From the NCBI RefSeq assembly GCF_039534165.1, contig NZ_BAAAUX010000020.1, positions 62,001-126,000 of the forward strand: a DNA stretch of 64,000 nt. Reading direction: 5' to 3'. The first letter of the stretch is position 1. The number at the start of each line of letters is the position of its first letter. A program made the translations under genes and the position numbers. The notes beneath the pieces were generated by a model, which did no database searches, was not told the origin of the DNA, and saw nothing but the letters and a program-made list of their open reading frames with translations. The stretch is from Saccharopolyspora_D taberi. GTDB lineage: Bacteria; Actinomycetota; Actinomycetes; Mycobacteriales; Pseudonocardiaceae. Positions 24,969-33,340 of this stretch are shown piece by piece.

Positions 24969-25493
24969 ATGCCAGCACCTTCACCGGCCGGGAACGGGGC
25001 CGAGCCGCGGCGGCTGAACGCCCTGCCGCGACCGGAACTCCTGGACCAGCTGCTCGCCTGCCTCGACGTCCGCCGCTGGGCGGACGAGGTCGCCGACGGC
25101 CGCCCGTTCGCCACCACCACCGAGGTCTACGACCTCGCCGACGCCGCCGCGCGGAACCTGACCCGCGAGGAGATCGACTCCGCGCTGGCCGCCCACCCCC
25201 GCATCGGCGAGCGCGCGGAGGGCGAGGACACCTCCTCGTCCTGGTCGCGCAGCGAGCAGGCGGGTGTGAGCGAGGACGCCGAGCTGCGCGAAGCGCTGCG
25301 CGAGGGCAACGCCGAGTACGAGCGCCGGTTCGGGCACGTCTACCTGGTCTGCGCCACCGGTCGCAGCGGCGCGGAACTGCTGGAGATCCTGCGCTCCCGG
25401 CTCGGCAACGACCCGGAGACCGAACTGCGGATCGTCGCCGACGAACTCCGCAAGATCGCACGGCTGAGATTGGCGAAGGTGATCGAGGGATGA
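24969..25493 (+). CDS. uraD: OHCU decarboxylase UraD
   Basis: 174 residues. UraD converts 2-oxo-4-hydroxy-4-carboxy-5-ureidoimidazoline to S-allantoin. The catalytic motif LAAHPRIGE carries the essential His, and later motifs AEYERRFGHVYLVCATGRS and LRIVADELRKIARLRL are diagnostic. ATG 24969 follows GGGGAA. Its stop overlaps the uraH start (ATGA). The first gene of uraD-uraH-pucL. Confidence 0.96.
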   Translation: MPAPSPAGNGAEPRRLNALPRPELLDQLLACLDVRRWADEVADGRPFATTTEVYDLADAAARNLTREEIDSALAAHPRIGERAEGEDTSSSWSRSEQAGVSEDAELREALREGNAEYERRFGHVYLVCATGRSGAELLEILRSRLGNDPETELRIVADELRKIARLRLAKVIEG

Positions 25494-25888
25494 CGAGTCA
25501 CGTCACCACCCACGTGCTCGACGCGGCGCAGGGCAGGCCCGCGTCCGGCGTCTCGGTACGGCTGGAAGCAGCCGAAGACTCGCTTGCGGGGTCGAGCATT
25601 GGCACCGAAGACTCGCTTGCGGGGTCGAGCATTGGCACCACCGAATGGACTTCCCTGGCCGAAGCGGTGACCGACGCCGACGGCCGGGTCAAGGAGCTGG
25701 GACCGGAGCAGCTGGAAGCCGGCGACTACCGGCTGACCTTCGGCACCGGGGACTACTTCGACCGACTGGGCATCGAGTCCTTCTATCCGCAGGTGCAGAT
25801 CACCTTCCGGATCACCGATCCCGCGCAGCACTACCACGTGCCGGTGCTGCTGAGCCCGTTCGCCTATTCCACGTATCGAGGGAGCTGA
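25490..25888 (+). CDS. uraH: 5-hydroxyisourate hydrolase with internal 33-bp duplication
   Basis: 132 residues, longer than the usual ~110. UraH hydrolyses 5-hydroxyisourate to OHCU. Family marks are SHVTTHVLDAAQGRPASGV at the N-terminus, GIESFYPQVQITF, HYHVPVLLSPFAYSTYRGS with the terminal YRGS active-site signature. Between RLEA and the EWTSLAEAVTDADGR strand lie two exact copies of the 11-residue peptide EDSLAGSSIGT, from a perfect 33-bp tandem duplication (25572-25637). The insertion falls in a short surface loop and keeps frame, so activity may persist. Confidence 0.95.
   Translation: MTSHVTTHVLDAAQGRPASGVSVRLEAAEDSLAGSSIGTEDSLAGSSIGTTEWTSLAEAVTDADGRVKELGPEQLEAGDYRLTFGTGDYFDRLGIESFYPQVQITFRITDPAQHYHVPVLLSPFAYSTYRGS
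25572..25637 (+). repeat. 33-bp perfect tandem duplication inside uraH
   Basis: Two identical 33-base units, each starting CCGAAGACTCGCTTGCGGGG and ending CATTGGCA, lie head to tail at 25572-25604 and 25605-25637. They replace a loop that is short in the family, adding 22 residues in frame. Confidence 0.92.
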
Positions 25889-25894
25889 TCACGC

Positions 25895-26785
25895 ATGGGC
25901 ATCGCCATGGGCCCGAACCAGTACGGCAAGGCCGAGGTGCGCATCGTCTCGGTCAACAAGGACACGCCGCGCCACACCATCAAGGACCTCAACGTCAGCA
26001 CCTCGCTGCGCGGCGACCTCGACGCCGTGCACTACACCGGCGACAACAGCAACTGCCTGCCGACCGACACGCAGAAGAACACCGTCTACGCCTTCGCCAA
26101 GGAGGCGCCGATCGGTGAGATCGAGGAGTTCGCGCTGCGGCTGGGGCGGCACTTCGTCGACACCGCCCACGGCATCACCGGGGCCCGCGTCCTGATCGAC
26201 GAGTACTCCTGGGAGCGCATCCCGGTCGGCGGCGCCGGCCACGACCACTCCTTCGCCCGCTCCACCGACGAGAAGCGCACCACCGCGGTCACCGTCGACG
26301 GCGACCGGGCGCACGTGGTGTCGGGCCTGAAGGACCTGATCGTGCTGAAGTCGACCGGCTCGGAGTTCTGGGGCTACCCCAAGGACAAGTACACGACGCT
26401 GGCCGAGACCAACGACCGGATCCTGGCCACCGCGGTGACCGCGCGCTGGCGCTACCTGAGCACGGACCTGGACTTCGGCAAGAGCTTCGAGTCGATCCGG
26501 GCCACCATGCTGGAGGCGTTCGCCACCACGCACAGCCTCGCGCTCCAGCAGAGCCTGTACGAGATGGGCAAGCAGGTGCTCGAAGCGCACCCGGAGGTCG
26601 CCGAGGTCCGGCTTTCGCTGCCGAACAAGCACCACTTCCTGGTCGACCTGAGCTACTGCGACCTGGAGAACAACAACGAGGTCTTCTTCGCCGCCGACCG
26701 GCCCTACGGCCTCATCGAGGGCACGGTGCTGCGCGACGACGTCGACCCGGCGCCGCAGGCCTGGTACTCGCTGCCCGAGTTCTGA
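25895..26785 (+). CDS. pucL: Urate oxidase (uricase)
   Basis: 296 residues, cofactor-free uricase oxidising urate to 5-hydroxyisourate with O2. Motifs include GKAEVRIVSVNKDT, DNSNCLPTDTQKNTVYAFAK (containing the catalytic Thr-Lys region), VLIDEYSWERI, LKSTGSEFWGYPKDKYTTL and the C-terminal HSLALQQSLYEMGKQVL followed by LPNKHHFLVDL. ATG 25895 has GGGAG upstream; an ATG twelve bases later is a weaker alternative. A strong terminator follows, closing the operon. Confidence 0.97.
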   Translation: MGIAMGPNQYGKAEVRIVSVNKDTPRHTIKDLNVSTSLRGDLDAVHYTGDNSNCLPTDTQKNTVYAFAKEAPIGEIEEFALRLGRHFVDTAHGITGARVLIDEYSWERIPVGGAGHDHSFARSTDEKRTTAVTVDGDRAHVVSGLKDLIVLKSTGSEFWGYPKDKYTTLAETNDRILATAVTARWRYLSTDLDFGKSFESIRATMLEAFATTHSLALQQSLYEMGKQVLEAHPEVAEVRLSLPNKHHFLVDLSYCDLENNNEVFFAADRPYGLIEGTVLRDDVDPAPQAWYSLPEF

Positions 26786-26792
26786 TCGCCGC

Positions 26793-26820
26793 CCCGGGGG
26801 CCGCACCCGCGGCCCCCGGG
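26793..26820 (+). terminator. Terminator after uricase
   Basis: CCCGGGGGCCGC, ACCC loop and GCGGCCCCCGGG form a perfect 12-bp stem eight bases past the pucL stop. Confidence 0.8.
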
Positions 26821-26857
26821 ACCTCGGCCGCGACGAAGTCCCAGCCCGGAGACAGCC

Positions 26858-26946
26858 CGTTTCCACGTCGACAACCACGTTTCCACGTCGACAACCCGTT
26901 TCCACAATGGCAACACTGTCTCATTTCCTCGTATACGCAAGGAAAT
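26858..26946 (+). promoter_or_regulatory. Direct repeats and inverted repeat upstream of the permease
   Basis: Three direct repeats of CGTTTCCACGTCGACAACC type start at 26858, 26878 and 26897, spaced 20 and 19 bp, i.e. about two helical turns, placing bound proteins on one DNA face. An inverted repeat ATTTCCT...AGGAAAT with 10-bp centre lies at 26923-26946. Probably regulator sites distinct from the TTCAACA box. Confidence 0.6.
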
Positions 26947-27011
26947 ACATCCACTACCCGGCATTGATAGTGACGTGATCTGATTTCCCCCCAGCGGCCC
27001 AGGAGTTCCCG

Positions 27012-28472
27012 ATGGCCCTCTTCAAAGTCCGCCGCAACCGCGGTTCCCGCAACGGAAGAGCCGACGTGCATCCCGTGGACGAGATACTGGCACCCGGAAA
27101 GATGCTCTTCGCCGGCATCCAGCACGTAGCCGCGATGTACGCGGGCGTGGTGGCTCCGCCCATGATCGTCGGACAGGCCCTCGGGCTGCCGCCGGTCCAG
27201 CTGACCCTGCTGATCGGGGCGAGCCTGCTGACCGCGGGCCTGGCGACCCTGCTGCAGTCGCTCGGCGTGTGGCGGATCGGCGCCCGGATGCCCTTCGTCA
27301 ACGGTGTCACCTTCGGTTCGGTGGCCCCGATCCTGGCCATCGTCGCCCAGCAGCAGACGCAGAACGCGCTGCCGGTCATCTACGGCTCGGTGCTGATCGC
27401 CGGTGTGCTGGCGTTCCTGGCCGCCCCCTACTTCTCCCGGCTCGTCCGGTTCTTCCCGCCGCTGGTCAACGGGACCGTGATCACGCTGATCGGGCTCTCG
27501 CTGATGCCGGTGGGCATCAAGTGGATCGCCGGTCAGAACCCCGAGGCACCGGACTACGCGGCGATGCCCAAGATCGCGCTCGGGGCCGGGACCATGGTGC
27601 TGGTCCTGCTGTTCAACCGCTTCCTGAAGGGCTTCCTCCAGCGGATCGCGCTGCTGATCGGACTGCTCGCGGGCACCCTGATCGCCTGGCCGCTGGGGAT
27701 GGTCGACACCACCACGTTCTCCCAGGCGCCGCTGTTCAACGTGCCCACGCCGTTCCAGCTGGGAACGCCGGTGTTCGACCTGACGGCCACGCTGTCGATC
27801 TGCATCGTGATGCTGGTGGCGATGATGGAGAGCACCGCGGACATGATCGCGCTCGGCGAGATCGTGGACCGGCACGCGGACGAGAAGGTCATCGCGGCCG
27901 GCCTGCGCGCCGACGGCGCGGGCAGCGCGGTGAGCGCTGTCTTCGGCGGTTTCACGTGCAGCGCCTTCGCGCAGAACATCGGCCTGGTCGCGCTGACCGG
28001 TATCAAGAGCCGGTTCGTGGTCGCGGTCGGCGGCGGGGTGCTGGTGTTCCTGGGCCTGTTCCCGGTGCTCGGCGCGGTCGTCTCGCTGGTGCCGCTGCCG
28101 GTGCTCGGCGGCGCGGCGCTGGTGCTGTTCGGCTCGGTGGCGGCCAGCGGCATGAAGACGCTGAGCAAGGCCGGTCTGGGCGACCCGATGAACGCGCTGG
28201 TCCTGGCGGGATCGCTGGCGGTCGGCATGGTCCCGGTCATCGCGCCGCAGTTCTACGAGCACTTCCCGGCCGCCCTGCGGACCGTGCTCGACTCCGGCAT
28301 CAGCACCGGCTGCATCGCCGCGCTGCTGCTCAACCTGCTGTTCAACGGAACACGTGGCAAGCTCTCCGCGGAAGAGTCCCCGGCGGTCGCCTCCGAGGGC
28401 CGGACCCCCGACGAAGCGGTACCGGCACCCCGAGCCTCGGAACAGGCGAAGTCGACCGAGTCGACGCGCTGA
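27012..28472 (+). CDS. NCS2 family purine (urate/xanthine) permease
   Basis: 486 residues, ~14 membrane segments. NCS2 features: GKMLFAGIQHVAAMYAGVVAPP in TM1, a QNAL region, MVAMMESTADMIALGE, and the signature FAQNIGLVALTGIKSRFV. Proton-coupled uptake of urate or xanthine at the cytoplasmic membrane fits its place just after uricase. ATG 27012 has CAGGAG upstream. The C-terminal tail is hydrophilic. Its own promoter region carries three direct repeats, and a bidirectional terminator follows at 28491. Substrate preference between urate and xanthine cannot be fixed by eye. Confidence 0.93.
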   Translation: MALFKVRRNRGSRNGRADVHPVDEILAPGKMLFAGIQHVAAMYAGVVAPPMIVGQALGLPPVQLTLLIGASLLTAGLATLLQSLGVWRIGARMPFVNGVTFGSVAPILAIVAQQQTQNALPVIYGSVLIAGVLAFLAAPYFSRLVRFFPPLVNGTVITLIGLSLMPVGIKWIAGQNPEAPDYAAMPKIALGAGTMVLVLLFNRFLKGFLQRIALLIGLLAGTLIAWPLGMVDTTTFSQAPLFNVPTPFQLGTPVFDLTATLSICIVMLVAMMESTADMIALGEIVDRHADEKVIAAGLRADGAGSAVSAVFGGFTCSAFAQNIGLVALTGIKSRFVVAVGGGVLVFLGLFPVLGAVVSLVPLPVLGGAALVLFGSVAASGMKTLSKAGLGDPMNALVLAGSLAVGMVPVIAPQFYEHFPAALRTVLDSGISTGCIAALLLNLLFNGTRGKLSAEESPAVASEGRTPDEAVPAPRASEQAKSTESTR

Positions 28473-28490
28473 CGCCGCAGGGCGCGCAAG

Positions 28491-28523
28491 AAGGGCGGGT
28501 GCCTCCCCCGGGCACCCGCCCTT
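28491..28523. terminator. Bidirectional hairpin terminator
   Basis: AAGGGCGGGTGCC, seven-base loop, GGCACCCGCCCTT: a perfect 13-bp stem between the permease stop (28472) and the convergent sigma-like gene stop (28540). Confidence 0.85.
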
Positions 28524-28539
28524 TGCGCTGTCCTTCTTC

Positions 28540-29463
28540 TCAGCGGGTCTCGATCGCGATTTCCCCCCAGTTCTTGGTCAGGGCCGGGCTCAGCAACAAG
28601 CCGCCGATGATCATCGCCACGACTGCCATGAACAGACCCTTGCCCATGCTCAGCCCGTCGGCAGCAAGACCGAACCACCAGATCGCCCACGTGCCGGCAA
28701 GCATCGCGCAGACCAGGAACGCCATGATCTCCGCCCGGGCAGTGGCAGCCTTGATCTGCTGTATCAACCTGTACAGGACGTGGAGGGTGGCAAGACCGTA
28801 TCCACCGCCCGCAACGACCACCACGGCCATGCCGCCATAGCCGCTCTCCAGCACCATGCGCACAAGCACGAACAGCAGAACGCTGCCTGAGAAGAAGCCG
28901 GCCAGCGTGAACAGGGCTACGAGCCCGGCGAACTGCGCGTGCGATTTGAGCTTGCGCAGCCCGCGGTCGCGATGAGCCGACACCGTCCCGACGCCCACCT
29001 TCATCCGGGCGGCGACCTCGGCTCGGGACAACCCGTGTTCCACCGTCCCCTCCACAGCGGTCCGCTGCGGGAGGGTCAGCACCTCCTTGATGTCGGAGAT
29101 CTTGGCCAACCGTTCCAGTCGCAGCACTTCGTGCTCCACCGGCGAGTTCCACACCTGTTCCCGCGCGAGCTCGTGCGCTTCCGCCGGCTCTTCCGGAACA
29201 TCGGCGGTCGGGGAGGGAAGGGCGAACCTGCGGCCTTCGCTCGCGGCCTTGCGGACCACGGACTTGATGACCTGGTAGGCATACCGGTCCGCATGCCTGA
29301 TCGGATCCTTCGCGGTGCGCAGTGCCAGCCAGGTGTGCTGGACCACGTCGTCGGCGTCGAGCCGACCGGAAGGAACGTCGTAGAACCGAAGTTGCCGCTC
29401 GGCGAAACCTCGCAGCTTCTTTTGCCAGACCAGCCAGTCGTGGGTGAGTTCGTCAACGGTCAC
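28540..29463 (-). CDS. ECF sigma-like factor with C-terminal four-helix membrane domain
   Basis: 307 residues. Region 2-like (~15-75: LDADDVVQHTWLALRTA, RYAYQVIKSVVRK) and region 4-like HTH (~115-175: LTLPQRTAVEGTVEHGLSRA then EVAARMKVGVGTVSAHRDRG) are followed by four predicted membrane helices at about 180-203, 211-231, 247-266 and 275-293. An ECF factor would normally end after region 4. GTG 29463 has GGGAGG six bases upstream and overlaps the upstream small membrane protein gene. The fusion suggests a membrane-tethered regulator, perhaps released by proteolysis; this is inference. Confidence 0.78.
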   Translation of the reverse strand: MTVDELTHDWLVWQKKLRGFAERQLRFYDVPSGRLDADDVVQHTWLALRTAKDPIRHADRYAYQVIKSVVRKAASEGRRFALPSPTADVPEEPAEAHELAREQVWNSPVEHEVLRLERLAKISDIKEVLTLPQRTAVEGTVEHGLSRAEVAARMKVGVGTVSAHRDRGLRKLKSHAQFAGLVALFTLAGFFSGSVLLFVLVRMVLESGYGGMAVVVVAGGGYGLATLHVLYRLIQQIKAATARAEIMAFLVCAMLAGTWAIWWFGLAADGLSMGKGLFMAVVAMIIGGLLLSPALTKNWGEIAIETR

Positions 29464-29683
29464 CGTTGGCCTCCCGGAGAGTCGCGGTGCCTCGGACGCG
29501 GATGCGCCACATAGTGCCGTCCCTCCAACGGCCCTGCAGCTCGGCCCCGGCCGGCAATCCTGCCGCTGCTGCGGCCAGTCGGGCGCGGGCTCGCAGCATC
29601 CACACCTCGGCGGCTGCGGCGGCCAGACAGGTCGCGCCGGGCAGGATCGCACCCAGGACCAGCAGAAGCAGGGGGTCGATCAT
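29453..29683 (-). CDS. Small membrane protein co-transcribed with sigma-like gene
   Basis: 76 residues. One hydrophobic N-terminal segment, DPLLLLVLGAILPGATCLAA (3-22), then a basic domain ending LQGRWRDGTMWRIRVRGTAT. ATG 29683 has AAAGGTG upstream. The stop overlaps the start of the sigma-like gene by 11 bases. Could be a membrane partner or anti-sigma-like anchor. No family recognised. Confidence 0.6.
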   Translation of the reverse strand: MIDPLLLLVLGAILPGATCLAAAAAEVWMLRARARLAAAAAGLPAGAELQGRWRDGTMWRIRVRGTATLREANGDR

Positions 29684-29917
29684 CGCAGCACCTTTCGATC
29701 GATGGGCCGCTTCCGGATGATGCGGCGTTCGACGAGTACGGGTTCGATGCGGGCCGAATCCGTTACAGGTCGGCCGAACTCGCGCGCGGCACTCAGCCAT
29801 CCCAAGGAGTTGCCAGCGGCTCCTAGGCCGTTAGTGGGAAGTCGCGGGAAAACCCTGCGGGGCGGGAGAAGTCCTCGACACCCTGGAAGCGACAACCGCG
29901 CCTGGGGGTGGCAACAC

Positions 29918-30775
29918 ATGGCCGTGCAGGTCATCGACCGGAACTTTCCCGATCCCGACATCCTGGAGCACAACGGCGTTTTCCACGCCTACGCGACGAA
30001 CTCTCCCGACCACCACGTCCAGGTCGCGACGGCCGCACGGCTGGCGGGGCCGTGGCAGCAGCGGGCGGACGCGCTGCCACGGCTGCCGGGCTGGGTGGGG
30101 AAGAACGACGCGGGCAGCTCGAACGTCTGGGCGCCCGACGTCAGCCGCCGCCCGGACGGCACTTTCCTGCTGTACTACAGCGCCTTCCACGGCAAGAACC
30201 GCAGGCAGTCCATCGGGGCCGCCCTGTGCGAGCAGCCCGGCGGACCGTTCACCCCGGTCGGCGCGGAACCGCTGATCGCGGGCCCGGAACGCGGCGAGAT
30301 CATCGATCCGGCGAGCTTCGTCGACGAAGACGGCCGCAGGTACCTGCTGTACCGGGACGGCCTGGACACGCCGACGATCCGCCTGCGCCCGCTCGCCACG
30401 GACGGCCTGACCCAGACCGGGGAGGAAACCGTCCTGGTGCGCGCGGACCGCCCGGAGGAGAACGGGATCGTCGAAGCCCCGGTGCTGATCCGCAGGCCCG
30501 AGGGGTACGTGCTGTTCTACTCGGCCCAGTGGTTCAACAGCGGGAAGTACTTCTGCAACTACGCGACCTCGACGAGCCTGACCGGCCCGTACACCAAGGC
30601 CGAAGGCGCGTTCCTCAGCCGCGACACCGTCGGCGTGACCGACCCCGGCGGCCAGGACGTCGTGGCGGACGGGAGCCGGATCGTCTTCCACGGCGACCTC
30701 GGCGAGCCCGGCGGACCTCGCGGGGTGTGGGTCGCGGAGCTGGGGTGGGACGGGCTCCGGCCCCGGCTCGGGTAG
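29918..30775 (+). CDS. Glycoside hydrolase family 43-like enzyme
   Basis: 285 residues, one five-bladed beta-propeller domain. NFPDPDILEHNGVFHAYAT holds the catalytic-base Asp; SNVWAPDVSRRPDGTFLLYY the pKa-modulating Asp; NGIVEAPVLIRRPEGYVLFYS the acid Glu. GH43 enzymes cleave arabino- or xylo-oligosaccharides. No signal peptide is seen, so cytoplasmic action is likely. ATG 29918 follows GGGGGTG. The stop codon lies inside a hexanucleotide repeat. No sugar transporter is adjacent. Confidence 0.88.
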   Translation: MAVQVIDRNFPDPDILEHNGVFHAYATNSPDHHVQVATAARLAGPWQQRADALPRLPGWVGKNDAGSSNVWAPDVSRRPDGTFLLYYSAFHGKNRRQSIGAALCEQPGGPFTPVGAEPLIAGPERGEIIDPASFVDEDGRRYLLYRDGLDTPTIRLRPLATDGLTQTGEETVLVRADRPEENGIVEAPVLIRRPEGYVLFYSAQWFNSGKYFCNYATSTSLTGPYTKAEGAFLSRDTVGVTDPGGQDVVADGSRIVFHGDLGEPGGPRGVWVAELGWDGLRPRLG

Positions 30776-30838
30776 CCGCAGCCGCAGCCGCAGCCGCAGC
30801 CGCAGCCGCAGCCGCAGCCGCAGCCGCAGCCGCAGCCG
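30774..30838 (+). repeat. (AGCCGC)n hexanucleotide repeat, ~11 units
   Basis: 65 bases of uninterrupted AGCCGC repeats starting at the second base of the GH43 stop codon. A slip-prone microsatellite directly at the 3' end of the gene. Confidence 0.95.
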
Positions 30839-30988
30839 GGGCGCATTCTGCCACGCCCGACCCTGCAGGTCCCCGTTTCGGCGATTTCAATGCTGTGACA
30901 CGAGATTCATTCGGATGGCCGGTATCTATTCCCGCCGCCGTCGGCAACGATTGAGATCGTCTGTCTGTTCATCAATTCTGGGGTCCAA

Positions 30989-32323
30989 TTGAAAAAGAAA
31001 ACCAGGGCGCTGAGCATCCTGCTTTCCGGGATGCTGTTATTGGCCGGCGAAACGTCCGGCGCGGCAGTTCCGGACGACAACGGGGGATCCGGAATCGTCC
31101 ACCCGCCCAGGTGGGCGGATGGCAGTGCGCCCCGATCTTGGGGCACCTCCTCGACCGGCACGCAGGAAGAGCTGAAGCGGCGCGCGGAATCGGAGCCGAA
31201 GCAGCTGTACTCGGTGCGGGCGGAGGACCGGTCCGGGGAGTTCTCACCACTGGCTTTCAACCAACCCGCTCCCGCCACCCTCGACGAGTGCCGGGCTTAT
31301 TTCGACACCCATCCCGATGTGCCGGTCACGCAGTACAAGAACCGCCTGGCGATGTGCCAGCAGTACACGGTGGTCGTGCCCTTCCTGGACTGCTCTACGA
31401 ATCCCTGCCAGGAGCTGGGATCGCAGTCGTTCCGGGTCATCATGGTCGGGAACGGGTCGATCGGAAAGGGCGGCATCGGCGAACGCGAGATGATTTTCCA
31501 GCTCGCCACCGACAGGCCCGCCACGACCGGAGCCGTTCCCCCGCCCAACGAGCGGGTGAAGTTCTCCGTCGAATGCCTTCCCAACGACGGACCGGCGTGC
31601 GAGTGGGACAACCACCACGCCTTCTCCTGGGAGCCGAGCCTGGGTGAGCTCCGCGAGCTGGTCCCGATGGTCTCGCCCACGTTCCGCTTCATGGACCGCA
31701 CCGCGGAGGGGATCGACCCGGACGAGCAGAACTTCTTCGCTCTCGCCCCGAAGATCAGCCATCGCCACCTCCCGGCCGGACTCCTGGGCGAGGACTTCAT
31801 CGTCCGCTGCGACCAGGCCGCCTACCTCGGCGGCGGTTCCTGCCTGTACACCGGCATCCAGCCGATCCTCGAGTACAAGAGGACGGACTTCCCGCAGTTC
31901 ACCCAGCACCTCGCCGACGCGCAGTCCGGCGACATGTCCCTGACCAAGCCCGGCATCAACGGCAAGGAGATCCCCGGCAGCCTGCGGTCGGAGAAGCCCC
32001 TCACGCGCCTGTACTCCGGGCACGACCAAGTGTGGTACGACCGCAACAACGCCATCGCCGTGGCGAACTGCAAACTGCACTGGGGTGAAGATTATCCGAA
32101 CAACCACCCCGAATACAAAAGGGACTGCGACGAGTACCCTTTCCGGTCGACGCATGAGGGTGCGGCCTACAACGAACAGATGGGTATCGACAGCAAGTGG
32201 TCGTACTCGTCCCGCGCCATCCATCGCGAGGACAACCGCGCGGCTGGTCGCGCGCTGAACAATTTCTACAACACGGAGCACGTGGTGCACGGTGACGCCT
32301 TCTGGGTCGAAGTGATCGACTGA
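30989..32323 (+). CDS. Secreted NucA/NucB-type nuclease
   Basis: 444 residues. The N-terminus MKKKTRALSILLSGMLLLAG is a Sec signal. The C-terminal ~95 residues (NAIAVANCKLHWGEDYPNNH ... RDCDEYPFRSTHEGA ... FYNTEHVVHGDAFWVEV) carry the NucA/NucB signature DEYPF within a Cys-containing frame. These are non-specific deoxyribonucleases related to Bacillus sporulation nuclease NucB. The central region is Cys-containing and unassigned. The start is TTG 30989 with GGGG upstream, less certain. A terminator follows. It probably degrades extracellular DNA. Confidence 0.82.
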   Translation: MKKKTRALSILLSGMLLLAGETSGAAVPDDNGGSGIVHPPRWADGSAPRSWGTSSTGTQEELKRRAESEPKQLYSVRAEDRSGEFSPLAFNQPAPATLDECRAYFDTHPDVPVTQYKNRLAMCQQYTVVVPFLDCSTNPCQELGSQSFRVIMVGNGSIGKGGIGEREMIFQLATDRPATTGAVPPPNERVKFSVECLPNDGPACEWDNHHAFSWEPSLGELRELVPMVSPTFRFMDRTAEGIDPDEQNFFALAPKISHRHLPAGLLGEDFIVRCDQAAYLGGGSCLYTGIQPILEYKRTDFPQFTQHLADAQSGDMSLTKPGINGKEIPGSLRSEKPLTRLYSGHDQVWYDRNNAIAVANCKLHWGEDYPNNHPEYKRDCDEYPFRSTHEGAAYNEQMGIDSKWSYSSRAIHREDNRAAGRALNNFYNTEHVVHGDAFWVEVID

Positions 32324-32339
32324 GGCTTCCACCTCGCCG

Positions 32340-32372
32340 GTGTGCGGCGCCTTGCCGAAAGGCGCCGCACAC
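32340..32372 (+). terminator. Terminator after the NucA/NucB gene
   Basis: GTGTGCGGCGCCTT and its complement form a 14-bp stem with a 5-base loop, 17 bases past the stop codon. Confidence 0.85.
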
Positions 32373-32375
32373 CTG

Positions 32376-32388
32376 TATAAAACGGCCA
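32376..32388 (+). promoter_or_regulatory. Leaderless-type promoter for the 148-aa gene
   Basis: TATAAA at 32376-32381 ends six bases before ATG 32388, with no Shine-Dalgarno. This matches actinobacterial leaderless transcripts, in which transcription starts at the A of ATG. Confidence 0.6.
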
Positions 32389-32834
32389 TGGCGAGCGAGG
32401 CGGTTCACGAACAGCACAGGGTCGTGCCCGTGGAGTTCGGACACTTCTACTTCGGCGACTGGCCGTCGAATCCGCACTACGCCATCCCGGTCGACAATCC
32501 CGGCCTCGATGCGGTGTGCACCGAGGCCGGTATCGCGTTCTTCAGCCAATGCGACGAAGGGGAATCGGCGCTCGTCTCGCTGTACTTCTTCGATGCACGG
32601 CCCGAAGACGCCGATCTCGGCGGAGCGACCCGCGGGGAACTTGAGATTTCCGGGCAGCAGGTGACGACTGCGACCACGGACATGCTTCCCATCGGCCCGT
32701 TCGCACCGCCCTTCACGGGCAGGGCCGAGGTGCGCATCTGGCGGTCGGACGGCCCGGCCTCCGGCGAGGTGCAGGCAGCCGAGGAGTGGCGCGTGTACCT
32801 GTGGCCGGCACGGGGACACGGCGAACGTCACTGA
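32388..32834 (+). CDS. Hypothetical 148-aa acidic protein next to nuclease
   Basis: 148 residues, MASEAVHEQHRVVPVEFGHF..., acidic and aromatic, predicted beta-rich, with a closing EEWRVYLWPARGHGERH. No signal or membrane segment. No family recognised. It follows the secreted nuclease gene but after a terminator and from its own leaderless promoter. An immunity-type role is conceivable but has no sequence support beyond position. Confidence 0.6.
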   Translation: MASEAVHEQHRVVPVEFGHFYFGDWPSNPHYAIPVDNPGLDAVCTEAGIAFFSQCDEGESALVSLYFFDARPEDADLGGATRGELEISGQQVTTATTDMLPIGPFAPPFTGRAEVRIWRSDGPASGEVQAAEEWRVYLWPARGHGERH

Positions 32835-32950
32835 CCTGCGAAGAAAAAGCCCACGGTTGCAGCGGCGGGCCTCCGCACCGCCGTTCCCCGCACCACAGGC
32901 GGAACCCAGCAAACCCGTGCGCAGCCTGGAGGTTCCTCTAGTGTGGCCAG

Positions 32951-33340
32951 ATGGCATGCCGCATCAGTGAACTGATCCTCGACGCCGCCGATCCCGAGCG
33001 GCTGGCCGCGTTCTGGAGCGAGGTTCTCGGCTACGTCGAGCTCGACCGGGAAGATGACGGAAGCATCGAGATCGGACCGCCCGGCACCGGCTTCGGCGGC
33101 CCGCTGCCCACCCTCGTCCTCAGTCCCAGCAGCGAACCGCGGAACGGGAACCTGCGGCTGCACATCGACGTCAGCGCCACCGACCGCGACCAGGACGCCG
33201 AGCTGGAGCGGCTGCTCGCGCTGGGCGCCAGGCCCGCCGACGTCGGCCAGACCGGCGACGAGAGCTGGCACGTCCTGGCCGACCCGGAGGGCAACGAGTT
33301 CTGCCTCCTGCGCGCCCGGATCCAGCCGGTCCGGGCCTAG
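32951..33340 (+). CDS. VOC (glyoxalase-like) domain protein
   Basis: 129 residues, a single vicinal-oxygen-chelate domain: ISELILDAADPERLAAFWSEVLGY, LVLSPSSEP, RLHIDVSATDRDQDAELERL and HVLADPEGNEFCLLR. The metal-binding style is that of glyoxalase_6-type proteins. TAGTGT lies six bases before ATG 32951, again a leaderless layout. Its stop overlaps the stop of the convergent TetR gene (CTAG shared). Substrate unknown. Confidence 0.85.
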   Translation: MACRISELILDAADPERLAAFWSEVLGYVELDREDDGSIEIGPPGTGFGGPLPTLVLSPSSEPRNGNLRLHIDVSATDRDQDAELERLLALGARPADVGQTGDESWHVLADPEGNEFCLLRARIQPVRA

